A DNA stretch of 64,000 nt from Cristatella mucedo. Taxonomy: Eukaryota; Bryozoa; Phylactolaemata; Cristatellidae. Shown here piece by piece: positions 52,601 through 63,594 of this stretch. Positions within the stretch are counted from its first letter, which is position 1. Each line of letters begins with the position of its first letter. Where the stretch lies: positions 1,745,001-1,809,000 of the forward strand of contig WPIO01000009.1 of assembly GCA_009760855.2 (NCBI GenBank), given 5' to 3'. The translations under genes were made by a program, and so were the position numbers. The notes under the pieces are model-generated. The model searched no databases and was not told where the DNA came from. It saw only the letters and a program-made list of their open reading frames with translations.

Positions 52601-55600
52601 GGCTAAAGGATCTGAAGCCGCATTAATAAGTTCAAGAAGGACAGTTTTCAAGCAACTCCCGATCGAGGCCATGGATCATTCATGATAGACCTCTTATTTT
52701 TTGCTATGAACGTTGCCACAATCCTCAACCTCAAGAGAGATTGTCATCCGAGAGATGAGCAATGATGCAAAACATAGGTCAACAGAAAAATGTTCTTCCT
52801 TGGTAAAAATCCAACGATCTTGGATTATATAGATCTACATACATCACTGCAGCAACATCACAGACTATAAGATTGTGACTTGCCGATGACTGCAGCCCAT
52901 CGGCATGAATGCCTTTGCAGAACTAGTCAACTCAGCTAAATATGGGCCAGAAGGTACTATGTGTTCCATTCCAGCAACCACAGTAAATCTCCTGTTTGTG
53001 GGTGACATTAGTATGTCTAGCTGTTAAAACATTTTTTTGTTAGTGAACGGTTAAATAGTGTGCTTGCCGCAAGTACTCACTTTAAAAATCCAGCAAAAAC
53101 TAAATCTGCTTTGTTGAAATTTGTCAAACGTCAGTCAGTGATATCCGCCGAGGAGACGCAGCAGCACCCACCTCGAATCGCTTTGTTCCTTGAAGCCAGA
53201 ACCACGAACGACCAAGTAGAAGCACCATCTCACACCAAGTATAGCTAGCACCTATTATATTCTACAGCTACCAGCCAGATGCGGATGTTTGTGTTGACGT
53301 CTACAGCACCTTTACCAGCCAACCCTAACACTGTTGGCTCTGCTGAAGTAGGCCTGCTGAGTGGTATTTTTATCGGTATGCAGTAGACAGTGTACGACAT
53401 CAGGTGTTCTTGAGCTTAAGCATAAGCAATTATGACTTTTGGTAATTTTTTAATCTAAATAAGATGACTACTGTTACTGAATGTAATTGACCCTACTCTG
53501 GCTAGCTATCCAGCCACCCTTATTAATCTCACGAAACCTCTTTTTCAGCTACAAAGGTGTGCACCACGGATGATTTAGGACTCACAATATATATCAATGT
53601 GCAATATAGAGCATTCAGCCACTAGGATTGCTGAAAAGTACACAAATTGTCAACCTGTAGTGAAAAAATATGAACACTGCATTCTAAATTACGTTTTTTA
53701 TCCGGAAGAGAAAAATCATTCGCTTTGGTTCAAATGTATATTCGTTTAATAATAACTGATTGCCTTAATAATGCACCGGCAGCAAGAAGTTTTCTTTATG
53801 ATCGAATATGCTAATGCATGCCTATTTCACTCTGTTCTCAAGTTTGGTTATTGATTTTCATATGCATTTCCGGAAATGGTAAACATATGTTGAAACCAAT
53901 TTTCACCCTAGTAGTCGTGCTAGCTCGGGCTGGTAACTTGGCATGATCTTGCTAGGCTTTGACATTGATAGTTGTGGCCATGGAAGCACTCAATCGGCTC
54001 AATAAATGACACGCGAAGTATAATTACCGTGGGTCTTATAAGTACAATTTCGCAGTAAACTATTAACGAATGATTTACAAAACAAAGGTGTACAAAGGGC
54101 TTCATAACACTTACCAGCTTTGTTGAGATATGTAAACAGAGAGAGAGAGAGAGAAAGAGAGAGATGTATATACAGAAATGTAGCACTTCTAATTTGAGCT
54201 GCTGCTAACCCCATAGAATGAGGACGTTGTGAAACTAATCGTCTGGTCGTCTCAGCAACCTTATCTTATCTAATGGAGCCCTGGCCATGTCCATTTGTTG
54301 CTTTTACTGACTTACCCAGAGACAGAAGGGACTGAACCTGCACTTGAGTTGGGAAGCTTGTTTGTGACATACCATCTGACAGATTGGAGTTCTCAAGCCT
54401 ATTTAATGTATTAATAATTATTATAATACATTCGTTATAGCACCATCAGAGAACTCAATCTCTTTCTAGGCACTTTACATTCGCTGCAAAGGAAACATGA
54501 GCGAATGGTTAGTGGTAGCCTGCTCAATGAACAAAACAAATATAATTAATTTGTATAGCGCCCAAAGAGAACTTAATCTCTATTCAGGCACTTCACATAT
54601 GCCACGGGGCTCGAGCATGCGACCTCGGTCAGATCTTGGTCGGGGCGAGCACCTTAGCCACTGGGTCAACAACAAGAATATCATGGTTAGAGGTGACTTG
54701 CACTGGGTCAGCATGCAAATATGGTTAGTGGCAGCATGCACAGTATCAGCACACTTAAGCACACAAAGGACGAATCACGCGGACCCACTCAATGCTGTGG
54801 TAAATAGATGTTTTAGTTTCTTTCAAAGTGTTATCAAGTCAGGGGATGTCGTAGTGCCACAAGTATGTAGCTGTAAGTAACTAATACTGTTGAATTCTGC
54901 CAAAACCTTAAGTATAGGGGCTTTGTCGAGGTACATATGGGCCACTGTTAATGTGATCCTACATGCTAGATGCTACATACTAACATCTTTTGATCTTTGT
55001 CTTGGTAGCTACACTTGATTCTTAGGGCACACTATGAGCCAGCTGTCGCAAAAGCAGTAAACTACGCATTTTGACATGTAGTAATAACTATTGCAATCAT
55101 AATGAGACATGTGTGGAGCACCCTAAGAGAACTAAATCTTCTTCTATGCTCGTTACATGTACTAGAAAAGGAATCTTGTAGCTTTTAAGAGCTCACTTGC
55201 CCTTTGTTGACAATCAGCACGGTAGCTTCACTTGGAGTGGATGTTGCCACTGACTCTATATTCAAATATGTTTAAATCGTTGGCTCTATGCATGTGCCGT
55301 ATTTAACTGACAGCTGCATTACATGAGTGCTATTTGGGGCATGCCATTAGCACTGAGCCGTGAAGGTTAGCCAGTGCAATACTAGCTGCATTCCACTAAT
55401 CGTATGCTACATTTCGACGTTAGGGCAAGCTGGAATTGATGACTGGTTGCAAATGCGAGACCATGAAAATAGAAGCATTTGACAAGAACAACAGGCTCGT
55501 ATGTCGACTTGACAATGACGAAGCTCTCTTGGGGTCATACCCTGTCGATGACGGCATGCGGCTGCATGTAAGTGCCATTGTATGACCTTGATGATGCTGC

Positions 55601-58600
55601 TGCTGCTTGTGTTGTCACTGAGACAGCGCCTGTCTTTTTTCGTCGAGCCAGCAAAAGCACAGCTCAGCCAGAATGTACCTGCTCTCATTCCATCTCAGCC
55701 GTTAAAGGTGATATGTAGAGTGAGCATAGCTATTGGCCAAAGAACGTCGTAATCCACCAGTACCAGCCTTGCACTGTCACTATGCCACCTGCCAAACTTT
55801 ACTACACAGCATATCAGCAGCTTCTCCAGTTTTGTGCAAGCTGTCCAACGCCTGGACGGGTGTCCGATCATGTCTCTTCGATGTGAATGCAAAACACTTA
55901 GGCTCCATACGTTTCCACCTTGGATATCTCGCCCCTGCCCAGGGAGTTTTGTCCCACAAGCGGGGTGGTCGGCATCTAGGTAGCCACAGTATCCAAGCTC
56001 GGCGCTAAGCACCTAGGGTTCTAACGTGCAGCCCCGAGCCGTAGCAGCAGTGCCGACCGTCGAGGCCCAAACGTCCCGGTAGACATGTTATAAACTGATC
56101 GTTTTCGGTCGGTCAACCGACCGTGTCACCCACCGGTCACCAGGTTGCCTTAGATCGGTCGGTCTCACATGGCGTGTTTCTCAGAAGGTAGAACGATTCA
56201 CTGAGGCCGCTTTATGGGCTGCAGTTGCTTGCGTGTGGACGGCTCACTCCTCCCTCCCATCTTGCTGGGTCTTGCTCTGCCAGGAAGCTGGACATACTGA
56301 AGCACTGTGCTTCTGGCATCGTCTTTCCCCCGGCTTCAATGGCAGCAGTACCTGGCAGGGGCGTTTTGCTGAAGGAGCAGACTCGGCAGAACTCCCTGGA
56401 AACTGAACCGCTGGTCAGTCAGTTCCCACACAACCAGACACAGTTGTTGAGGGCAGGGCCAATCCCAAAACTAGAGGAATCAATGGTCAATTGTGAAAAG
56501 ATCTGTAGGCTGTGCAAGCTGCAACCAGGAAGTCATCAACATTTGACCACTTAAATTAGGCAACAGAGATGTTACTCATTGGGGGGGGGCTAGCTGATCC
56601 CACCAAGGAGCTGCGTGGAGTCTGTGCATCGTAAAACTGGGCCATCAGAGCAGCTCACTTGTATCTGCTAGGCAGCATGGGCGACATAGTGATCCTGCAG
56701 TCGTAGGGCCATAATAAGCCCAGTGAGTAAGGTGCTCGCTCTTCACGACCGAGGCCGTGTGTTCAAATCCTGCAGTAGACGATCCTTTATGTCCGACTAA
56801 GTGCAAGCGTTGATGATAGCCGTTAAGGCTCTTCTGCTGCTACACGAATGAGGCTGTTAAATCGGATAGTGTTTATTTATTTATTGCCAAAGGCAATGAG
56901 GACCTCGTTTGACAGCAACATGAGCGAACAGAAGAGACAGAGAGATGAGTTCCTGCTGGCAGGGAGCTGCAACGTCCATGAGTCCGGCATCTTATACTGC
57001 TTGTCACCCAGTCATACTTACGTTCTGACTGGCAAGGACAGCAAGCCAGTGAGGGTGGACGCAAGGACTTGGAGCCAAAGGGCAGAATCACTGCATCCAT
57101 GTTCTGCAAGGCCGTGAGCATGTATGCGAGTAATCGCATACTGGCTTGCCATAGATGAGCAGCCAATGTTCAAGTAGCTACATCAATGGATGCATTCGAA
57201 GATCTGGAGATTGAAGTGCTGGCATAGATGAAGAACGATGCACACCCAGCACCTTATGCGCCTAATCAAGTCTTTGTAAGCAATGACTGTGGGCAGATGC
57301 AGCGGTGTTTTCCTTTTACAGCAGCCTACCTGGGTGTATTTGTAGACCCTTTGACTCATTTCTCTTATTCATAAAGTGTGCATTCAGAAAAGTATGGCGG
57401 GTTCTCAGTATTAATGTGCCACTAATACAAATTCATAGATACAATCTATGATAACTGTCTCTTCCGCCAAACGTCAAACTAGTGGCAGTTACATGTCGAC
57501 CCTCATGAATTGCGTGGGGTGAAATTGTAGATGCATAATCTTGCCTGTGCACATGCGTGGGCTTACACATACTAATGCACCCACGAAGCTCACACTCATG
57601 CACCCATCCGGCTGCACGCGCAAAACGCATCAATAATGCAACCCCCCTCAAAAGTACCGGGTCAGATCGATCCACTCTATCGAGCACTACAGCAGGGGTT
57701 ACTGTATAATTTTTTAATCAGTATTTACATAGCAAGTTAATTGCACTCTAAGTTGTAATAACCTCGTAGCGGTTGTGCCCTTCCATCAGAACCATCGTTG
57801 CATAGCCACTCCTTTGGAAATAGGTGGCAACTGGCTAACCAAAATCTTATTCAGTAATTCAAATTTGAAGATACTGTGCTTTGTTAGGCTGCTGCACAAA
57901 TGCTGAACACTACTCTTAGAGCTATTAGGATCTCAACCTGCTTAGACAAGGCCATACGTCCCTGACTTTCAAGCCTTAACCTGCGAATGCTAACTCACAA
58001 GATGCATTTGCCTGGGAATGCATGGCACGGTAGAGGTCTAATCGTGTTTGTCAGCTCCTCGTGCTCTTTGACCCTGGATATGGCTACTCGGGCTCTACGT
58101 ATGTCAGTCATCATTTTTACGGCTGGCTGAGGACCACCCGAAGTTCTCAGGTACTTCCATTCTGCTAGGGGTAGTGAGTCGTGCTACTCAGAGCTGAGCT
58201 TATTTTTTGCTTTGCTTCTGTGTAAAAGTGTCCTCTCTAGCTTTGCCGATACATTTACATCAGCCCAGAACTTCCCGGACAGACACTTGCTTCTGCGTGT
58301 CACACCCACCCAAGTCACTGTAGTTATCTGCGGGCCAGTCTGGTGTCCAAGTACACTGAAGCTACTTTCCAGTTGTCATGGATGCCTGACCTGAGGTGGT
58401 GGATTCCAATCTAGCTGATTGTAGACTTGTTCACCATTTCATTGTAATAAGCGCAATGCTACTTCGATTGTTACCACTGTGCCTTTTTTAACCTTGTCCA
58501 CTGACTCCTGGTGGTGACGAATGGTCTTTAAGTCGCAATTTATTTGCTCGGCCATCTGCAAATGCTGCTTGGCTATATGGCTGCAAAGGCTGCTGGTTTT

Positions 58601-60836
58601 AGCACTTGTCTACACCCTGGTTACCTCTGACATCAGTGGCAACATTTCAATGCTGTGCTTCCCAGTGTCTGTACGCTGCAGCCTCTGTGCTCCTACTCAC
58701 AGATACGAGTTGCTCTTGGTTTTCCACTGCAGATAAGTGATCCTACGCGTATTCTTGGTGAATTTGAAGATGTTTCTAAAGTGGAGAAGTTTACACTGTC
58801 CGAAGAGGAGTACTCCAAACGAGGAGGTATGCTGCTTCACCGTGGCATGTCGTATGTGCCCGTTGCTAAGAACTTTCGGCAAAACTGCCAGGCAGCCGGC
58901 TGCTCGTGTCGCGGCCTGTTGCACCCTGTTGCCCTCCTGCGCGTGCATGCCACGTGCCGCTTGTTGTGCCACTTGTCGTCACGTAGCTGAGCGAATGCGT
59001 TGGATATAGTTAGGCCTTTTGCTCTCCCTGGCGACGTGATCCTCAATCTTTGCTCTGTACTGAACCAGCACTGCTGCAGGGTCCTACAGCCATCTTTGCA
59101 GCACCCGGCTATAGATTGCAAAGTGTGGAATGCCTCGTAGTGAATGGTTGTGCCCTTGCTTTGTTGTATTAGTGCTGTGCTTTGCTGTCGCCATTGCACT
59201 CGTAGTGCAGACCTAGTGTTCGTCTTTGTTGGTTTGCCCCATGTAATTGTAATGCAATACAATGTATCTCCGTGTGTAACTCCACAAAGAGGGGGCTTTA
59301 TGTCGGCCTGAATGTGGACAATTTTTTCCGTAAAAAAAGGCTGAATACTTTTTGGCTGAGCCATTAATATCTGGGGAGTCAGACCTCTCAGTATTGGCCA
59401 GCAAATTATTTACTGTCTTATAAATCTGTTTTCGGTCTGACTGGCAGGAATTCAGTTTTCGAGTGAAAAAAGAAGCCCTGGCTTTAGCAATGTAACAACT
59501 GAAAGCTGTGTGAGTCTCGGACTTTGGTCTTCTAATTGGTGATGCTGTAGTGCAACCGTCACAACTTTCTCGTAATTTAGGTGTACTTCTGGTGAGCCAT
59601 GATGGCTCTCTAGGTAAGGCTTCTCACGACCTCGGCCCTGAGGTAGTGGGTTCGAATCTTGCAGTGGGCGATCTTTTATTGCCGCTACAATCAGTGGTTA
59701 TAGCCTTTAAGGCTCTTCTGCTGCTATACAAAAAAAGGCTTTTAAATCAGCTAGTATTTTTTTATAAGTGCTTACAACTTGGAAGTTTCATTAGGAAGAC
59801 TGCCTCCATAGCTATCCATCACGTCCGATCCCTGTCTAAGAATAGGGGGTGTCTACCACAATGCCTTGCAAAATCTAACTAGCTCTTATATTCTGTCTAG
59901 GCTGGACTACTATGATTTTGCTTTGGATGGGCTACCGGAAAAAGCTATTCAGCCTCTGCAGCTCGTGTAAGCCCGTGCCTTTAGTTCATATGCTCCAAAA
60001 GCCTGGAACTCACTTCCGACTGGCATTACGACATTTCCTGACTTGACGACATTTAAAAAGAAGCTGAAAACGCTTATCACCTCATTGAGTGGGTCTATTT
60101 GATTCTTTTTTGTGTGCTTATGATTGCTGACACCGTGCATGCTGCCACTAACCATATTTGTATGCTGAACTTATAATAGAATTCATTTAAATAGCGCCCC
60201 AAGAGAACTTAATCTCTATTCAGGCGCTTCACATATGCCTCGGGGCTCGAGCCCACGACCTCAGCCAGACCTTGGTCGGAGCGAGCACCTTAACCCCTAG
60301 ACCAAGGCATGTCACCTTTAACCATGTTATGCTTGTTGTCATGAGCATGCTACCGTTATCCATTATATCATGATTTCTTTACAGCAATTGTAAAGTGTCT
60401 AGAAAGAGATTCAAGTTCTCTGGGGTAGCTATACAAATGTGTTATTTTTATTATGAATGGCTGCAAGGCTAGTCAACAAATCCCAGAGATTCAGTCATGT
60501 GTCTCCTTTGCCGAAGGAACTATAATGGTTCTGCTGCTGCAGCTGCTGCTTGCCGACGTCTATAGGCCAAGCAGGACGTGTTGATGAGCTCGATGATGTA
60601 CGTTAGCTCTCATAATTCTTTGAAACTTTGTAACTGAATATTAATGTTTAACTTCTTTATTTTTTTTACTCTTGAGCATGCCTGCACTGCATCAGCACTA
60701 GAGCAAAGCAGGGCCGGTTTGCTGTGCCTGCCGCAGCAGCAGCAGCATCCCCACTTTGCGGCGGAGGTTTCCCTGGCCGAAGGCTGGAATTGGCAGCAGC
60801 ACGGCTAATTTGCCGCCAGCTCTTGCTAACGAGCTG

Positions 60837-60924
<88 letters not shown>

Positions 60925-61214
60925 CTACCTCTCGTGCTAGACTCGGTGCGAGCCTTCAAGCAGCGCATGAAGCTCGGCCGCTTCGCCGACGTTGACGCGG
61001 AGGAGAAGCGGCGCCAGGAGGAGGCGCTGAAGCGTGCCGAGCAGGAGGAGGCCGACATGCTGGCCAAGGTGCACGTCGGCGACAGGTGCGTCGTGAGGAT
61101 GCCCGAGCAGCCGGAGAGGCGTGGCACGGTGCGTCACGTGGGACGAGTCGAGTTCCAGCTCGGCGAGTGGGTGGGCGTGCAGTACGACGAGCCTGTGGGC
61201 AAGAACGACGGCAG
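45414..61214 (+). CDS. TBCB: Tubulin-folding cofactor B (four exons, 3' end outside the window)
   Basis: TBCB binds alpha-tubulin and, with TBCE, takes part in alpha/beta-tubulin dimer assembly and disassembly in the cytosol. Exons found: 45414-45533, 55424-55567, 58733-58826 and 60941-61214. Joined by phase, they give a ubiquitin-like domain (residues about 8-90), a conserved linker (GEFEDVSKVEKFTLSEEEY), an acidic and basic coiled-coil-like helix (DAEEKRRQEEALKRAEQEE), and the start of a CAP-Gly domain (VGDRCVVRMPE...GVQYDEPVGKNDG). The first 210 residues are present. The rest of the CAP-Gly domain and the C terminus are expected beyond 64000; I saw no matching exon in 61215-64000. Introns are about 9.9, 3.2, 2.1 and over 2.8 kb. 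Donors of exons 1 and 4 appear to be GC. Confidence 0.9.
45534..47499 (+). other. TBCB intron 1, left part
   Basis: No exon or classified repeat is recognised. A few 60-84 codon frames on both strands lack support. Confidence 0.4.
47500..48165 (-). mobile_element. Old L2-A LINE copy in TBCB intron 1
   Basis: From about 47580 the minus-strand order of landmarks matches L2-A ORF2 and 3' UTR: 'gaagggacttaaaagtgaat', 'aaccttgaagtcgat', 'aagcctagctgcaga', 'gtgagttactgaaggcgaga'. The left 75 bases look like a separate plus-strand tail (gaactaaattcttttaagca). Confidence 0.65.
48626..48940 (-). mobile_element. L2-A LINE 3' end with AAT tail in TBCB intron 1
   Basis: AAT repeats (48628-48666), then 'cacttggtaaggcaccgtca', 'tgcacagggtcagcatgcaa' and 'gacccactaaatgctgtctt' match the L2-A 3' UTR. 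The copy stops after about 310 bases. Confidence 0.85.
49027..49186. repeat. 80-bp tandem duplication
   Basis: Two near-identical units start at 49027 and 49107, each ending tacacgacccatattgaa, with a 2-base deletion and a few substitutions in the second. Confidence 0.9.
49598..49700. repeat. (GT)n microsatellite
   Basis: GT dinucleotides with GTCT interruptions at both ends. Confidence 0.95.
50080..51655 (+). mobile_element. Possible ancient L2 LINE remains
   Basis: Scattered weak similarity in the expected order: 'gcatttgatac' near 50112 (motif A), 'ggcacttggaacgcc' near 51367 (C-terminal AWNSLP-like), and a tail-like 'attctcttgggggtgctata' at about 51602 followed by TTATTATT. No continuous frame is present. 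The assignment is tentative. Confidence 0.3.
51656..54409 (+). other. TBCB intron 1, no feature recognised
   Basis: A stretch at 51712-51882 is bounded by AG and GT and stays open (exon-like), but it matches nothing I know and does not belong to TBCB. A GA repeat lies at 54138-54164. Confidence 0.35.
54410..54860 (-). mobile_element. L2-A LINE 3' end interrupted by SINE-B
   Basis: The tail 'agcaccatcagagaactcaa', 'tctttctaggcactttacat' and, after the SINE, 'tgcactgggtcagcatgcaa' to 'atcaagtcaggggatgtcgt' match L2-A read on the minus strand. It is split at about 54535-54672. Confidence 0.8.
54541..54670 (-). mobile_element. SINE-B copy 2, nested in L2-A
   Basis: The reverse complement has the A-box segment cccagtggctaagg, 'ggtgctcgccccgac', a B-box region 'gcatgctcgagccc', and the L2-like tail 'gattaagttctctttgggcg'. 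Short AACAA repeats occur on both sides (54530-54534, 54668-54672). Confidence 0.8.
55093..55166 (-). mobile_element. L2-A tail relic
   Basis: 'ggagcaccctaagagaacta' followed by 'ttctatgctcgttacatg' resembles the L2-A 3' end on the minus strand. Confidence 0.45.
55424..55567 (+). CDS. TBCB: TBCB exon 2
   Basis: Forty-eight codons in phase 0-0, bounded by gacgttag|GGC and CAT|gtaagt. It encodes GKLELMTGCKCETMKIEAFD followed by a stretch ending GSYPVDDGMRLH, matching the conserved second half of the TBCB ubiquitin-like domain. Confidence 0.93.
55568..56703 (+). other. TBCB intron 2, left part
   Basis: Nothing recognised apart from a perfect short inverted repeat CGGTCGGT-CA-ACCGACCG at 56106-56123. 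Confidence 0.4.
56704..56866 (+). mobile_element. SINE-A copy 4
   Basis: It contains aaggtgctcgctcttcacga, a degenerate B box tgttcaaatcctgcagta, 'gatagccgttaaggctcttc' and 'gaatgaggctgttaaatcg'. Confidence 0.75.
56867..58732 (+). other. TBCB intron 2, right part
   Basis: No feature recognised before the exon 3 acceptor. Confidence 0.4.
58733..58826 (+). CDS. TBCB: TBCB exon 3
   Basis: It follows ccactgcag and ends GGAG|gtatgc in phase 1. It encodes ISDPTRILGEFEDVSKVEKF then TLSEEEYSKRG, the conserved segment linking the ubiquitin-like domain to the helical region. Confidence 0.92.
59255..59500 (-). mobile_element. L2-B LINE fragment with internal deletion
   Basis: On the minus strand an RT-linker stretch (KARASFFTRKLNSCQSDRKQ ... 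LLANTERSDSPDINGSAKKY) is followed almost at once by the L2-B 3' end (ctttgtggagttacacacgg). The whole RT is missing between them. Confidence 0.7.
59591..59766 (+). mobile_element. SINE-A copy 5, nested in L2-B
   Basis: The most complete copy: ggtgagccatgatggctc start, cacgacctcgg/ctgaggtagtgggttcgaa centre, 'tgcagtgggcgatcttttat', 'ttaaggctcttctgctgcta', 'tttaaatcagctagt' end followed by T-rich sequence. Confidence 0.8.
59972..60454 (+). mobile_element. L2-A LINE 3' end, nested in L2-B
   Basis: It runs from 'cgtgcctttagttcatatgc' through 'gcctggaactcacttccgac' and the 3' UTR to 'tattttta'. L2-B sequence resumes at gaatggctgcaagg. It is itself split by SINE-B. Confidence 0.8.
60170..60305 (-). 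mobile_element. SINE-B copy 3, nested in the L2-A copy
   Basis: The reverse complement reads 'ttaaggtgctcgctccgacc', 'gtgggctcgagcccc', 'gaagcgcctgaatagagatt' and 'ggggcgctatttaaatgaat'. L2-A sequence continues on both sides (tgtatgctgaac / gcatgtcaccttta). Confidence 0.8.
60841..60922. repeat. (CT)n microsatellite forming the exon 4 polypyrimidine tract
   Basis: Eighty-two bases of TC repeats end 18 bases before exon 4 (acceptor ctcgtgctag|AC at 60941). It occupies the position of the polypyrimidine tract of TBCB intron 3. Confidence 0.95.
60941..61214 (+). CDS. TBCB: TBCB exon 4 (helical region and start of CAP-Gly domain)
   Basis: Joined to exon 3 it restores GAC (Asp) and reads DSVRAFKQRMKLGRF, then a charged helix, then the CAP-Gly start including RRGTVRHVGRVEF, GVQYDEPVG and the GKNDG signature. 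Conservation predicts Ser after GKNDG, split AG|Y. That places the donor at GGCAG|gcaagt, a GC donor with otherwise perfect consensus. Reading on past it produces a non-conserved tail to a stop at 61305. Confidence 0.92.
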
Positions 61215-63590
61215 GCAAGTGGCAGCGGCGCTCGCTCGTTCTGCTATCTTAGAGCGGCACGACCTGGCCGGCTCACCGAGACTGAGTGACATGCATGTGC
61301 TTTGAGGTCGAGTGACCTGCCCTCTGAGCTCGACGACAGGCTAGCTGTCCCTCTGCTTCTAGTGCCTCCTAGCCACTGCTTTCAGCTCCGTTTTTGAGTA
61401 GCTGTCTCATAACGTAACTATTGTAGTCAATGGTGGTGAGGTAAATGGAAGAAGGGTTAAGCTAGAAGGATGTTAATGAGCGGCGTCTTTCTTGAATGCT
61501 TTTTCGTATAGGGGTTTTTTATTCGATATTTAGGCAATTGGGTTTTCTGTTTCGTTTCAGGTTATGTACTCGCCTCTTCACCGTTCCTGCCATTGCTAGC
61601 CCTGCCTACGTCTCGAGGCTATACGTGCTGTTTTGTAATCGTTTTGTAATCATGCAATTTTAGAAAGGCACTGGCGTGCGATTGCTTGTGAATATACGCA
61701 AGCTGGTCTCGATGTGATTCCGCAAGACTTTTGATTTGCTAGCATCAGAAATGAATGAGTGTCTGTGCTTGACGCTGTTCTGGCCTAGCCTGCATGCTGC
61801 TGCACTGTGAGAAACTTCCACTGTGATTGGGTGAGACTGCCCATGCAATTCGCTGTTTCGTGGGAAGCGTGTAAGCGGAGCCTGCATGCATGGACACCTG
61901 CCTTCTACCCAGTGTAGTTAGTGTCACGTGGTCGGCGAATCTCTCCTAACAGGCCGTCACGGTCGAAGCTGCTCGAGCTTCTGTACCCTTTGTGTCCTTT
62001 ACCTCTGTGTCTCTGTGCGCCCCTTCAGCAGGCAATTCAAGTGCATAGCACTGTCACTTCAAACACCCCAGCTTTATGTGTATCGTCAAATCTTTGGTGG
62101 CTGTAGTAGTTTCAAAGCGGATCTATCTTGCCTTTCATGAGGCCCTATGTATCAGCCTTGAAACTGGACGATGAGAGAGAGCTGATGTGCACCCCCGTGG
62201 TAAATGCTATTATGTTACGGATGCGTGCCCCGAGTCAGATTTCGTTGAGGGTACAACGCAGTGACTCTGTGCAGAGACCGGCACCTAGTGCTCACAGTGC
62301 AGTCGTCAGTTTTGTTGACCAGATGACTTTTGAGGAAACAATATACTCAGAGGACTACTTTCTTAGTCAGTCGTCACACTCGTTGTCTTTACAGAATTGA
62401 TGAGTATTTCCCATGTGACTTGCTAGCGATCTTACTAGATCGATTCACTCTAGGCAAGACTGCTGGGCCAATCCAGCCGTGACCATCCTGAAAGCTGCCT
62501 GGCCTGGCCTGTGATGCAAAGCAAACAAGCTAACAGGTGCAGCTTGCCTGCAGCAATAACAAGAAAGTGCAGACCGGGTGCAGAGCCTCAATCTCGGATG
62601 GAGTGAAGGAGAATCTAAGGAGAACAATGACCAGGCTATCAGATTGGGACTCATAGATGATCATACATGATGTGGCTGAAGCCGCCGGCCAGGTTTGAGG
62701 TGACGTTAAGCGAAGGCTCTTGTCAAGCGCAGTGCTTTTCGGCCTGCCAGACAAGGCTTCACTCACACCTTCCCGGGTGGCAGATGTAGACTTTGCAGTG
62801 AGTCAGCTCGTCCTCCCGGTATCTGCACTATCCACCCTCCCCCCCCCCCAGCTTGACTGAGGTCAGAGCTCGATGGAAATTCGGCTCGTGTGTCTGTAAA
62901 CTCCACTGCAATCGTGACTCTCTTATAAATGGGCTTCCGAAAAAAAACGTTATTAGCCTGCTTCAGTTAGTCCTGAATATGCCCGGGTCTAAAACGTTCT
63001 CTCTAAGTCCGCGAAATTCAGATATGTGAGCCGTTTGCCAGAGGAATAAGGGAACTGCCTGTCGAGTTGTGGATACACGTAAAAGCTTCCACTCTGACCT
63101 GCAAGGTCCACTGCTCCTCGGTACCTGCAGAACTGCTTTGTTGAAGTATCAGCCTCAACGTGCCCTTATGTCCTGTCACAGCAATGAATCAGCGGCTCTC
63201 CGTTATTTCAACAAAAGACTCGGAAGAGCTAGAGTGGTGGTTTGGAGCTTACCTTGAATTCTCACACAAAAAATTCTATGCGTTTGCTTAGACTTCGTTT
63301 CTGATCTGTTCCTTTCGAGCCATCCTAGCTATTGTAGTTGCTGCTGCAGCACTCTGCCAATGTTGCTTCTGCTTCTTTGCTACCTGCTTCCTTCTCCTAA
63401 TTTAACTATTCTTTACATCTTTCTTTCATGCATAAGATGAAGGTGGAGGGCTACTGATTGCATGCCGAAAGCTAGCTAGGCTTTGAGTGAACTCTCGATA
63501 CCTGCAGAATAGCAACCACTTTTTACTCCTGGCTTTGTAATGTTAACGCGCCGCGAGACTCCAGCATCGATTGTGATGTTTACTCACCGA
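61215..63590 (+). other. TBCB intron 4 (part)
   Basis: I searched this stretch for the expected next exon (NGKRYF-type sequence after the split Ser codon) and did not find it. No classified repeat is seen. Confidence 0.4.
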
Positions 63591-63594
63591 TAGT

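Larger units (their letters stand above)
59518..60530 (+). mobile_element. L2-B LINE fragment, host of a nested insertion cluster
   Basis: RT pieces at 59518-59588 (GLIGDAV, RNLGV), 59768-59971 (RKTASIAIHHVRSLSKN...LDYYDFALDGLPEKAI) and 60455-60530 (MAARLVNKSQRFSHVSPL) are collinear with 13320-13670 of the intact copy. They are separated by a SINE-A and by an L2-A 3' end. Confidence 0.8.
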
